Part shown: positions 9,983 to 18,284 of the stretch, piece by piece
How the letters are laid out: each line of letters opens with the position of its first letter
Numbering within the stretch: the stretch's first letter is position 1
Assembly: GCA_002770755.1 (NCBI GenBank)
Contig: PCQY01000006.1
Coordinates: 1-33,301 of the forward strand
DNA length: 33,301 nucleotides
Direction: 5' to 3'
From: a candidate division WWE3 bacterium CG23_combo_of_CG06-09_8_20_14_all_40_14
GTDB lineage: Bacteria > Patescibacteriota > WWE3 > CG2-30-40-12
Notes under the pieces: generated by a model
What the model was told of the DNA's origin: nothing
The model's database searches: none
The model's input: only the letters and a program-made list of their open reading frames with translations
Position numbers and translations under genes: made by a program

Positions 9983-10744
9983 TTAATAAAAATCAATGAT
10001 TGGGTTTATAAACCTCAAATCAATCTTTTTAATTTTCCTACCCTCAATGCTATACTTCTGAATTATTTTTTGCAATAAAATAGCTTTTTCCTTCAAAATC
10101 TCTTCCCACCCCTCCGAAAAAAGCGCTTCGGTATTAGATTCTCTTAAAATGACAGATATTTTTTCGTTAACCGTACAGCTTAAGACAGATAACCCTGCTT
10201 CCTTTAATTCCTTTAAGATAACAAGCGCCGTTAGAATTTTTTTATCAGAAATTTTTTTGCCTAAAAACAGCATTTCTTTATCGTAGTAAATTATCGGCAG
10301 GTCATCTTCTATATTCTCCCTCGCGCCCAAAACAACACCATCAGAATCCGAAACATAATAACTTTCCTGAAACCCGGTTTTGATGTAAGCATAAGGCTTA
10401 CGTTCCTGCAATTCCACTGCAATAGAGTTGGGCAGAGAAATTGTATATCGCACATCCTTTATAACGGGAAAATTCGTATAAATAACTCCTTTAAATTCCT
10501 TTTCCCGCCCAAAAAAAGATTTACCCAAAAATCTGTTCTCAAGAATTCTTGCTACATCTTCTGTTGAAACTAATGATAATTCTCTAGGTAAAACATGGAT
10601 TTTTTTTATGGCAAAAAGCTTGGATTTAGCGGCAATAAACCATAAAAACAGCAAAACTGCCCCCGCAATAAGCAAAAAACCTAGAATCTTAAAATGTTTT
10701 TTATAGGAGTTTATTGATTTCCTCAACAAATTTTTCTTTCGCAT
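9983..10744 (-). CDS. ftsQ: FtsQ/DivIB-like cell division protein
   Basis: Short basic N-terminus, one TM, POTRA-like region (LFAIKKIHVLPRELSLVSTEDVARIL), ERKPYAYIK; located between murG and ftsA. Confidence 0.85.
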   Translation of the reverse strand: MRKKNLLRKSINSYKKHFKILGFLLIAGAVLLFLWFIAAKSKLFAIKKIHVLPRELSLVSTEDVARILENRFLGKSFFGREKEFKGVIYTNFPVIKDVRYTISLPNSIAVELQERKPYAYIKTGFQESYYVSDSDGVVLGARENIEDDLPIIYYDKEMLFLGKKISDKKILTALVILKELKEAGLSVLSCTVNEKISVILRESNTEALFSEGWEEILKEKAILLQKIIQKYSIEGRKIKKIDLRFINPIIDFY

Positions 10745-11804
10745 CTTTGGGCAGGGCGACCTCTTTCGTTAAATGATACTCGCCAAGATTAGAAAGCATT
10801 ATTTTCATTTCCCTCAAAAGCGCTTCACCAGTTAGAAAATTTTGCTCAATAATTTTGGCCAGACCTATTTTCTCAACAAATACCGCATTGTTATACTGTT
10901 CATTATGCGAGGTTTTTGGAAGAGGAATTAAAATAACCGGCTTTTTATAAAAACACACTTCATATACGAAATGCGCCCCAGCCCTTCCTATGAGCAAATC
11001 GGCCTTCTCAATTGCTGTTAATTGCTCCTCCCTGGATAAAAACTTTTCCACAACCACCTTCCCATTTCTTTTGGAGAGGGATTTTGTTAATGCATTCAAG
11101 GTATCAAAATCTTTAAAATAGGAATTATCTCCGCATTGAATCAGCACATTGCAAAAATCAGTTAACTCGTCAAGAATGGAAGCCACCGTTTCGTTTATAA
11201 TATGCGAACCCTGCTTTCCCCCAGTAATAAAGACCAAAGGAAGTTTATTTGTAAAAATCCCTTTAGTTATATCCTTCCTCTCAAAATCTGTGGTAAGGGG
11301 AAGCCCTATAACTTTAGTTTTTTCTTTTGGAAAAAATTTCCGCGAGGATTCCCAAGTTAAAAGGATTACTTTAGCAAACTTGGAGACGAATATATTAGCC
11401 CATCCGCCTTGAAAAGTTTGCTCGTGAGTTATAACGGAGATTCTCATAACCCAAGCCCAAAAAACTACCGGCGCGGAGAGGTACCCTCCAAAAGACACCA
11501 CAAGACTTGGTTTTATCTTTAATAAAAAGTACAGCGCCTGCAAAAAGCCAAAAGGCACGCGGACAAGGCGCGCTATATTGAAAATTAGATACACTTTTCC
11601 CGCGTATAAATTGTAAAAAGGAATCCCTTGCGCGGTAATCTCTCTGTATTCAGCGGAAAAATTTTTATCCTTGTAGGCAGAAAATTTATGGCCTATGAAA
11701 TGAACTTCCACATCTTTCCTTGAAGATAAAAGGCTCTTTATTACCGTTAAAGCGGAGGTATGATGACCACCTATAAAAACAACTTTTTTCTTATTCCCAC
11801 TCAT
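10701..11804 (-). CDS. murG: MurG-like UDP-GlcNAc transferase (divergent N-terminal motif)
   Basis: GT28 fold: VVSFGGYLSAPVVFWAW, VFITGGKQGSHIIN, LIGRAGAHFVYEVCFYKKPVILIPLP; dcw synteny. Confidence 0.88.
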   Translation of the reverse strand: MSGNKKKVVFIGGHHTSALTVIKSLLSSRKDVEVHFIGHKFSAYKDKNFSAEYREITAQGIPFYNLYAGKVYLIFNIARLVRVPFGFLQALYFLLKIKPSLVVSFGGYLSAPVVFWAWVMRISVITHEQTFQGGWANIFVSKFAKVILLTWESSRKFFPKEKTKVIGLPLTTDFERKDITKGIFTNKLPLVFITGGKQGSHIINETVASILDELTDFCNVLIQCGDNSYFKDFDTLNALTKSLSKRNGKVVVEKFLSREEQLTAIEKADLLIGRAGAHFVYEVCFYKKPVILIPLPKTSHNEQYNNAVFVEKIGLAKIIEQNFLTGEALLREMKIMLSNLGEYHLTKEVALPKDAKEKFVEEINKLL

Positions 11805-11810
11805 ATCTGC

Positions 11811-11819
11811 AGTATAGCA
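11811..11819 (-). promoter_or_regulatory. Extended -10 (TGc-TATACT), 6 nt before the murG ATG, within palindrome ATCTGC-TATACT-GCAGAT (11805-11822)
   Basis: Reverse complement ATCTGCTATACTGCAGATATG. Confidence 0.65.
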
Positions 11820-11876
11820 GATAAGGGGAATGGACAGAAACGAAGAACTAGAATTAACCAGAACTACTCAGATTTT

Positions 11877-13064
11877 CTAATGTTTGGACAATTTCAACAA
11901 AATCCCCACCCCCATTAAGCTCACAACCATAGAGGAACCTCCGTAAGAAATAAAAGGGAGAGTCACCCCCGTTAAAGGGATAAGATGGACCATAGCAAAA
12001 AGATTAATGAAGGTTTGAACGCCAAGCCAGCAGGAAATTCCAACAGCCAAAGACCTCCCAAAAACATCTCTTTGATTTTTGGCAATAGTTATACCGCGCC
12101 ATATTAAAGCCAAAAAAACCAAAGCTAAAACAACGGAGCCTACAAAACCAAATTCCTCCGCTATAACAGCAAAAATTGAATCAGACACCACCTCCGGGAT
12201 GTAAGCGTATTTCTGGCGGGACTCCCCGAACCCCAGCCCAAAAACCCCGCCAGAGCCAATAGCAATTAATATCTGTAAAATATGATAACCTTCCTTAAGA
12301 ATATCCGTTTCCCGGCGATTAAAAAAGGTCATAAGCCTTTGCCTTCTATACGCGGAGGAAAACGACAAAATTCCGCCTAATACTGCCATTAAAGGCAGGC
12401 CCAGAAATAGGTAAATTAAAGGCAGGTTGGATACAAAATACAAGGCAACTGCTATAGATATAAAAATAGCGGCCGTGCCAAAATCCGGCTCTAGAAATAC
12501 CAACCCCACTGTAGTTAAAACAAGAACTAAAAAACCGAGCTGTTTTCTTTTATCCTTTGGAGAAATTTTTTCCAGAAATAAACTGATGTATAAAATAAAA
12601 GCCAATTTTGCTATATCAGTTGGTTGAAAACTTATTCTACCCAAAAGGGGTACAGCGGGAAACGGAGGCGGATTTAATACCACCCATCTAAAGGCCCCAT
12701 AAGTTATTTTAGTAAAAGGAGTTTGGACAGAAGTTCCAAAAATTTTGGACAAGGTGGACTGCAAGGCGAGAACAGCCAAAAAACCAAGAGATATAAGCAT
12801 TAAAGGTTTGGCCCAAGATTTCAATACGCGCAATTTTACTTTATACACATACCACATCCCAAAAAAGCCTATCAAAACCCATACAAATTGCTGAAACAAA
12901 AACTTGTATTTATTTCCGAAGACATTTTGAGCATAGGAAGAGGAAGATTCAAACACCATCAAAAGGCCAAAAAGCGCAAGGGTTAGAACAAGATAAAAAA
13001 GTACCTTATCGTAATTTTCTCTCCTAACTCCTTTTTGATTTTTTCTTAAAATCCTATTATACAT
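11877..13064 (-). CDS. ftsW: SEDS family cell division protein FtsW
   Basis: ISFQPTDIAKLAFILY, AIGSGGVFGLGFGESRQKYAYIPEVVSDSIFAVIAEEFGFVG, LTGVTLPFISYGGSS. Confidence 0.96.
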   Translation of the reverse strand: MYNRILRKNQKGVRRENYDKVLFYLVLTLALFGLLMVFESSSSYAQNVFGNKYKFLFQQFVWVLIGFFGMWYVYKVKLRVLKSWAKPLMLISLGFLAVLALQSTLSKIFGTSVQTPFTKITYGAFRWVVLNPPPFPAVPLLGRISFQPTDIAKLAFILYISLFLEKISPKDKRKQLGFLVLVLTTVGLVFLEPDFGTAAIFISIAVALYFVSNLPLIYLFLGLPLMAVLGGILSFSSAYRRQRLMTFFNRRETDILKEGYHILQILIAIGSGGVFGLGFGESRQKYAYIPEVVSDSIFAVIAEEFGFVGSVVLALVFLALIWRGITIAKNQRDVFGRSLAVGISCWLGVQTFINLFAMVHLIPLTGVTLPFISYGGSSMVVSLMGVGILLKLSKH

Positions 13065-13169
13065 ACATTAAATAGAGTAGCATCGGTATGCAAAGTTGAC
13101 AAGGTTTCCAAACACCGCAACAAAGCGGTAAAAGGAGGTATTACTTTTTCCTGTTACCTACGCCCTCTG

Positions 13170-13202
13170 TAGGGGTCTGACCCCAAAGGGGTCAGACCCC
13201 TA
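13170..13202. repeat. Palindromic repeat copy 1
   Basis: TAGGGGTCTGACCCC-AAA-GGGGTCAGACCCCTA, perfect 15-bp arms. Confidence 0.95.
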
Positions 13203-13217
13203 AATTCCCTCTAAATT

Positions 13218-14255
13218 CTAAAACTCCCCCACACGCACAATTTCCTCTTTTAACCGTATACCTAACTTATCTTCACACTTATCTTGGACAATTTTTATAA
13301 GCCTCGCCACATCCTTCGCTTTAACATTGCCACCTGCAACTATAAAATTAGCGTGGTTTTCGGAAATTTGAGCATCCCCCACTTTTAACCCTCTTAGACC
13401 TAATATTTTATCTATTACAAAACCCGCTCCGCAATTTTCTAAATTAAGCTTTTTTGCTTGAACAATCGTTAAATTGCTAAAAGTGCACCCAGCGGAATTT
13501 TTTGGTTGACCGCTTTTTCGTTTTAGCCATTCTCTTGAAACTGCCAAAGCTCTTTTTTTATCGCCCAAAGGAAAAACAAGTTTTGCCGAAAGAATAATTT
13601 TTGAATTATTCTGAAAGTAAGAGGAATTATATTTAAGATTAAGCGCTTCCCATGATAGCTCTTTAATAGTAAAATGTTTATCAATAAACGAAACGCTTTT
13701 AAGAAAGTCCCCAAAAAAATAATCTGCTCCGTGAATATTATTCCAAACTGCGCCACCAATAGTACCCGGAATACCTGAAAACCATTGAAGTCCCGTTATT
13801 CCATTACTTAATGTCTGGTTAATCAAAAAGGAAAGAAGCGTTCCGGAAAATACCTCAACCAAAACCCCTTTCTTAACATCCTCCTCGTATCGTAAATCTG
13901 CCGAAGACAGAAAACATTTCCTCCAGTGCGTCTCCTGCCTACGAGAGATGTTTCCCCTTTTAAGATTAAAAGGAATTTTACCCAAAACCTCTATTTTGGA
14001 CACATTATTTTTTATAACAAGCCCTCTGATACCTTTATCTCCAACAAGTATATTAGTACCGGAGCCTAAAACAAAAACTGGGATGCCCATTTCACAAGCG
14101 CATCTATAAGAAAGGATTAGCTTTTCTAAGTTGTCCACCGCAGTAAAATAATCTGCGGGACCTCCTACTCTTAAACTTGTGTGGCAGGACATAGATTCTT
14201 TTACAAAAACGGGGGTATGGGTAGCTTGTTCCAATTTAGATTTGAAAGTATCCAT
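13218..14255 (-). CDS. murB: UDP-N-acetylenolpyruvoylglucosamine reductase with an internal ~35-aa insertion
   Basis: HTSLRVGGPADYF, LGSGTNILVGDKGIRGLVIKN, GLQWFSGIPGTIGGAVWNNIHGAD, SAGCTFSN, SENHANFIV. Confidence 0.95.
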   Translation of the reverse strand: MDTFKSKLEQATHTPVFVKESMSCHTSLRVGGPADYFTAVDNLEKLILSYRCACEMGIPVFVLGSGTNILVGDKGIRGLVIKNNVSKIEVLGKIPFNLKRGNISRRQETHWRKCFLSSADLRYEEDVKKGVLVEVFSGTLLSFLINQTLSNGITGLQWFSGIPGTIGGAVWNNIHGADYFFGDFLKSVSFIDKHFTIKELSWEALNLKYNSSYFQNNSKIILSAKLVFPLGDKKRALAVSREWLKRKSGQPKNSAGCTFSNLTIVQAKKLNLENCGAGFVIDKILGLRGLKVGDAQISENHANFIVAGGNVKAKDVARLIKIVQDKCEDKLGIRLKEEIVRVGEF

Positions 14256-14261
14256 TTAACA

Positions 14262-15572
14262 TTAACTTAACACTTCTATATCAGCACCGAGCTTTTTATA
14301 AATATTAAAAATATCTGGATACCTTCTTTTTAAAATATCTACTCCGTGTATCACGGTAGTTGCGGAATCGGCTAAACTTGCCAAGAATATAGCCATACAA
14401 GCTTGTATTACCCCTGGAGAAGATATTTCGCCGCCATTAAACTTAACGGGACCTTCCACAATAATTTTTTGCGGGTCGCACATAAATATATTGGCTCCCA
14501 TTTCGTTTAAATTTTTCGCAAACTCAAGTCCGCTTTCATACATCCAATTTTGCAGTAAAATTCTTCCGTTACATTTGCAAGCAAGTGTCGCCATTACGGG
14601 AAGCACATCTACAGGAAATCCGGGCCATGGGCGAGGAACAAATTTAGGCAAGGTGCCCCCCGCTAAAGGAAATCCGCCTTTATTATTTATAGACAGGTTA
14701 AATGGGCCCTTAACCAACAAATTCTTTTTATCTTTAATAATAAAAATTCCAAATTTTTCAAACCATGTTAGTATTCCGTCCATAATATCAGGAATATTGC
14801 CGTTTTTAATAACAATTTCCCCCTCCGTTACAGCCGCCGCCACAATATAACCTGCTATATCCACAAAATCTGGTTTGGGGATAAAAACTGCAGAATTAAG
14901 TTTGGATCTCCCCAAAATTTTTAAGCGGTTGGAGCCTAATCCTGTTATTCTTGCCCCCATGTCCTGCAAGAGATTCATTAAATCGCATATATGCGGTTCG
15001 GATGCAGCATCAATTACGGTGATTTCAGAATTAATTCCGCTTGCATACATCACTATATTCTCCGTAGCCGTAACACTTGCCTCGCATTGCCAAATGCAGT
15101 ACTCCTTTTTGGGTTTTGAGGGAGCGGTAAGCTCCACAAAATCTCTGTGAACTTTAACAATTACCCCCGCTTTTTGAAATGCATCTATATGGGCGGAGAT
15201 AGCTCTTTTCCCCAAAACACAGCCTCCGGGCAAAGGAATTTGGGCTTTGCCAAAGCGAGCAAGCATAGGACCCGCAAACAAAATAGAGGCTCTTATCTGA
15301 TTGCCTAGAACAGAATCAACTTTGTAAGAATGGATATTTTTGCAGGTAATTTTTAAGTTGTTAAAATCTCCATCCTCAACCTCGGCTCCTAAAAGTTTTA
15401 GCATTTTTAATATCTTCTCTACATCCGTGGACTTTGGCACATTTTTGTAGGTAATAGTTCCACTACTTAGTATACAAGCCGGAAGGGCGGCGACGATAGA
15501 ATTTTTGTTGGGGATGGGAGTTGCGATACCTTGCAATTTATTTCCTCCCATAACCTTAATAGTTCCATTCAC
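14262..15572 (-). CDS. murA: MurA-family enolpyruvyl transferase, paralog 1 (Cys loop present)
   Basis: NKNSIVAALPA, NQIRASILFAGPMLARFG, LPGGCVLGKRAISAHIDAF, WPGFPVDVLPVM; GTG start. Confidence 0.92.
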   Translation of the reverse strand: MNGTIKVMGGNKLQGIATPIPNKNSIVAALPACILSSGTITYKNVPKSTDVEKILKMLKLLGAEVEDGDFNNLKITCKNIHSYKVDSVLGNQIRASILFAGPMLARFGKAQIPLPGGCVLGKRAISAHIDAFQKAGVIVKVHRDFVELTAPSKPKKEYCIWQCEASVTATENIVMYASGINSEITVIDAASEPHICDLMNLLQDMGARITGLGSNRLKILGRSKLNSAVFIPKPDFVDIAGYIVAAAVTEGEIVIKNGNIPDIMDGILTWFEKFGIFIIKDKKNLLVKGPFNLSINNKGGFPLAGGTLPKFVPRPWPGFPVDVLPVMATLACKCNGRILLQNWMYESGLEFAKNLNEMGANIFMCDPQKIIVEGPVKFNGGEISSPGVIQACMAIFLASLADSATTVIHGVDILKRRYPDIFNIYKKLGADIEVLS

Positions 15573-15689
15573 ACTTTTAGAAACGATTTAGGAGCAATTT
15601 TTATTACCGGATACATATAAAACCAACTAAAAGGTTGTGTTGAAGGGGTAAAAGCAAGCATCCCTATTATCCCGCAATAAAGACCTTTG

Positions 15690-15722
15690 TAGGGGTCTGA
15701 CCCCGGAGGGGTCAGACCCCTA
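15690..15722. repeat. Palindromic repeat copy 2
   Basis: TAGGGGTCTGACCCC-GGA-GGGGTCAGACCCCTA; shares the flank AAATTCCCT with copy 1. Confidence 0.95.
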
Positions 15723-15732
15723 AATTCCCTTA

Positions 15733-15741
15733 TGGTACAAT
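15733..15741 (+). promoter_or_regulatory. Extended -10 (TGg-TACAAT), 6 nt before the GTG at 15748
   Basis: TGGTACAAT-agaggt-GTG. Confidence 0.6.
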
Positions 15742-15747
15742 AGAGGT

Positions 15748-16542
15748 GTGAAAACTATCTTAAGAACAACAGTAAGACACATTTTAGGGTTTTTAACCCG
15801 CTTAACCATAAAAAAACACCACTCTACCGTTATAGCAATTATAGGGAACGGCGAAACCTCGGTTGCTAGAGAAATTCTTTACGAAAATATTCACCAAAGA
15901 TACCCCGCGCGAAGAAATTTAGAAATTCTTGAAGCTGAATTTAGCATACCTTTAACAGTTCTTGGCATTTTAACCTACCCTTCAAACATTGTTAAATGGC
16001 CAAACCTGATAATGTCCTCCTTGCTAAAAACGCTTTATCTAAAACCCAACCCTCACTTTCTAATTATAGAAATTCCGGAAATAAATAAAAAAATAATCAA
16101 CTTTTGGCTAACTAGACTAACCCCTCAATATATTTTAATACTAGGAAAAAGCAAATACACTCCAAAACTTTCCCAAAAAAACATTTACAGCAACACAAAA
16201 GCCATATTCAGAAAGATTGGTATAAAAGAAACTATAAAGGAATTGCCTCAGCCGAGAATAAAGATACTAAAAGGCATAAGAAACGCTACCATTATTGACG
16301 CCGCCTCCTACTATACCCCACCGCCAATAAAATCCGTACTGGAAATATTAGATAAAAAAACTAAAGGACGAATAATACTTTTTTCGGATTTAGAAAAAGA
16401 TAGCACTGTGGCGTTAAAAGCTTTTCCCAGCGCCATAATAAACCCTAAAAACCTTGAAATACAACCCACAGATATTTTAATAATAAGAGGAAACAAATTA
16501 AAAACCCAAAACCTGCTTAATAAATTTATCAACCACCCCTAA
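15748..16542 (+). CDS. Truncated, degenerate MurF-like (Mur ligase family) protein
   Basis: 264 aa; TVIAIIGNGETSVAREI in place of a GxxGKT/S P-loop; NLEILEAEFSIPLTVLG (MurF N...E.GVPLTIL-like); NATIIDAASYYTPPPIKSVLEIL (MurF IIDDxYNxxPxSM-like). Confidence 0.62.
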   Translation: MKTILRTTVRHILGFLTRLTIKKHHSTVIAIIGNGETSVAREILYENIHQRYPARRNLEILEAEFSIPLTVLGILTYPSNIVKWPNLIMSSLLKTLYLKPNPHFLIIEIPEINKKIINFWLTRLTPQYILILGKSKYTPKLSQKNIYSNTKAIFRKIGIKETIKELPQPRIKILKGIRNATIIDAASYYTPPPIKSVLEILDKKTKGRIILFSDLEKDSTVALKAFPSAIINPKNLEIQPTDILIIRGNKLKTQNLLNKFINHP

Positions 16543-16544
16543 AA

Positions 16545-17027
16545 ATGCCGAAAAAATTTAATTTTGAAAAAATTTATAAGGAATATTATCCCAAAATACT
16601 GAATATGATGAAAGCCAAAACATCAAAAATTGAGGATGCCGAGGATATAACGGGCATAGTCTTTGAAAAAGCTTTCAAAGGTTTAAGCAACTTTAAATGG
16701 CAAGGCATCCCCGTTTCAAGCTGGCTTTATAAAATAGCAAAGAACAGTCTGATAGATTTTTACAGGAAAAAAAAGGAAACTTTAACCGCAGAGAATATAC
16801 TGGAACTAAAAAGCCCCGCGCTTACTATTGAGCAGGATATTGTGTCCACCTTATATTTTGAGCAAATTCTTAAACATTTAAAACCAAGGGACCGAAAGAT
16901 TATATATATGAAGTTTTTTGAGGGGCATACTAACAAAAGCATTGCCAAAAAACTTAAGCTAACCGAAAACAATGTGGCGATAATAATATACAGGGTAACT
17001 AAAGACTTGAAAAAGAATTTAGATTAG
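16545..17027 (+). CDS. ECF-type RNA polymerase sigma factor (sigma-70 region 2 and region 4)
   Basis: EDAEDITGIVFEKAFKGLSNFKW...SSWLYKIAKNSLIDFYRKKK and LKPRDRKIIYMKFFEGHTNKSIAKKLKLTENNVAIIIYRVTKDLKKNL. Confidence 0.9.
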   Translation: MPKKFNFEKIYKEYYPKILNMMKAKTSKIEDAEDITGIVFEKAFKGLSNFKWQGIPVSSWLYKIAKNSLIDFYRKKKETLTAENILELKSPALTIEQDIVSTLYFEQILKHLKPRDRKIIYMKFFEGHTNKSIAKKLKLTENNVAIIIYRVTKDLKKNLD

Positions 17028-17036
17028 CTGCATAAT

Positions 17037-18281
17037 TCAAGCTTTCTCCTTGATGACAGCTCCTAAATTTTGGAGTTTTTCTTTGGTGTTTTCTAACTCG
17101 CTGTTTATAATTTCAGCATTTCGTATTTCCGTTTTTCCTTTCGCGCCTAAACCCGCAACTACTAAAGCCGCCACAGAAATTGCCTCTTCGGCTTCTGTTA
17201 TAACTCCCTTGAGTTTCGTGGGACCAAATACCTTAATACCCGAGTCCAAAAATTCTATTTTGGCGCCCATCCTGTTTAACTCTTTGGCAAACTCAAACCT
17301 ATTAAGCACCATATCGGTTACTACACTTTCCCCCGCAGCTTTAGTTAGCAGAACGGATATGAACGGTTGCCAATCCGCCATAAAACCAGGGTAGGGCTTA
17401 ACCTCAATGTTTGATGGTTTAAACAAATTTTCCGGGTCTGCCCAAATTCGCATCTCGCTAGGGGAAATTATTTCATAGTTTGCGCCCATAAATGAAAGTT
17501 TGCTTATGAAAGAGGTTAAATGATTGGTATTTAAATTCTTAATAACAATGCTCCCATTGGTAAAAAGCGCGCAGGAGGCATAAAAAACCGGTTCATTTCT
17601 ATCCGGTATTATTGTGTGCTCCAACTTACCCAAGTTTCTAACACCTTCTACCAATATTGTTCTAGGATTTTGGTCCGCGCGTTTTATTTTAGCGCCCATT
17701 TTGTTAAGAGCGGATATGAGATCATCCACCTCCGGCTCCGCCGCCGCATTAGTAATAACACTTGAACCTTCCGCTAAAACCGAAGATAAAATGGCATTAT
17801 CCGTTCCAGTATGTGTACTGGATAAAAAATTGATCTCTGCAGCCCGCAAAGACGAACATTCAAATTCAAAAACCGACCCTTTCTCCGCTATACTAACCCC
17901 TAAACTTTTAAGCACCTTAAAATTCATATCAAAAGAATACTTTGAATTTTGGGGCAAAATAGCCTTACCAAACCTCGCTAAAAGGGGTCCTACAAACAGG
18001 ATTGACGATTTGATGTTTTTGGAAAAAGCAGGGAGTTCAAAAGAATTCAGCCCGGAACTATTTATCTCCAAACAACCGTTACTCTTAAACTCTGCAGAAA
18101 CCCCTAAACTTTTTAACAGCTCAATAAACAAAAAAACATCCCCTACCCTTGGAACATTGAATAATTCCAAAAATCCATCGCTAACAATTGCGCCTGCCAA
18201 AATTTTCAACGCCGAGTTTCTTGCGCCAGAAATTTGAACGGTCCCGCTTAAAGGAAATTCCCCCAAAATTTTGTATTTCAT
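17037..18281 (-). CDS. MurA-like enolpyruvyl transferase paralog 2, Cys loop missing
   Basis: SGARNSALKILAGAIVSDG, ILFVGPLLARFGKA, VLAEGSSVITNAAAEPEVDDLISALNKMGAKI, IIPDRNE, YPGFMADWQPF. Confidence 0.88.
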   Translation of the reverse strand: MKYKILGEFPLSGTVQISGARNSALKILAGAIVSDGFLELFNVPRVGDVFLFIELLKSLGVSAEFKSNGCLEINSSGLNSFELPAFSKNIKSSILFVGPLLARFGKAILPQNSKYSFDMNFKVLKSLGVSIAEKGSVFEFECSSLRAAEINFLSSTHTGTDNAILSSVLAEGSSVITNAAAEPEVDDLISALNKMGAKIKRADQNPRTILVEGVRNLGKLEHTIIPDRNEPVFYASCALFTNGSIVIKNLNTNHLTSFISKLSFMGANYEIISPSEMRIWADPENLFKPSNIEVKPYPGFMADWQPFISVLLTKAAGESVVTDMVLNRFEFAKELNRMGAKIEFLDSGIKVFGPTKLKGVITEAEEAISVAALVVAGLGAKGKTEIRNAEIINSELENTKEKLQNLGAVIKEKA

Positions 18282-18284
18282 AAA

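Noticed and set aside
13112-13126. ACCGC-aacaaa-GCGGT as an intrinsic terminator
   Set aside because: Only 5-bp arms and no adjacent U-tract on either strand.
13170-13202. Palindromes as CRISPR repeats or intrinsic terminators
   Set aside because: Copies are kilobases apart with no regular spacers, and lack following poly-T tracts; they fit dispersed REP-like elements better.
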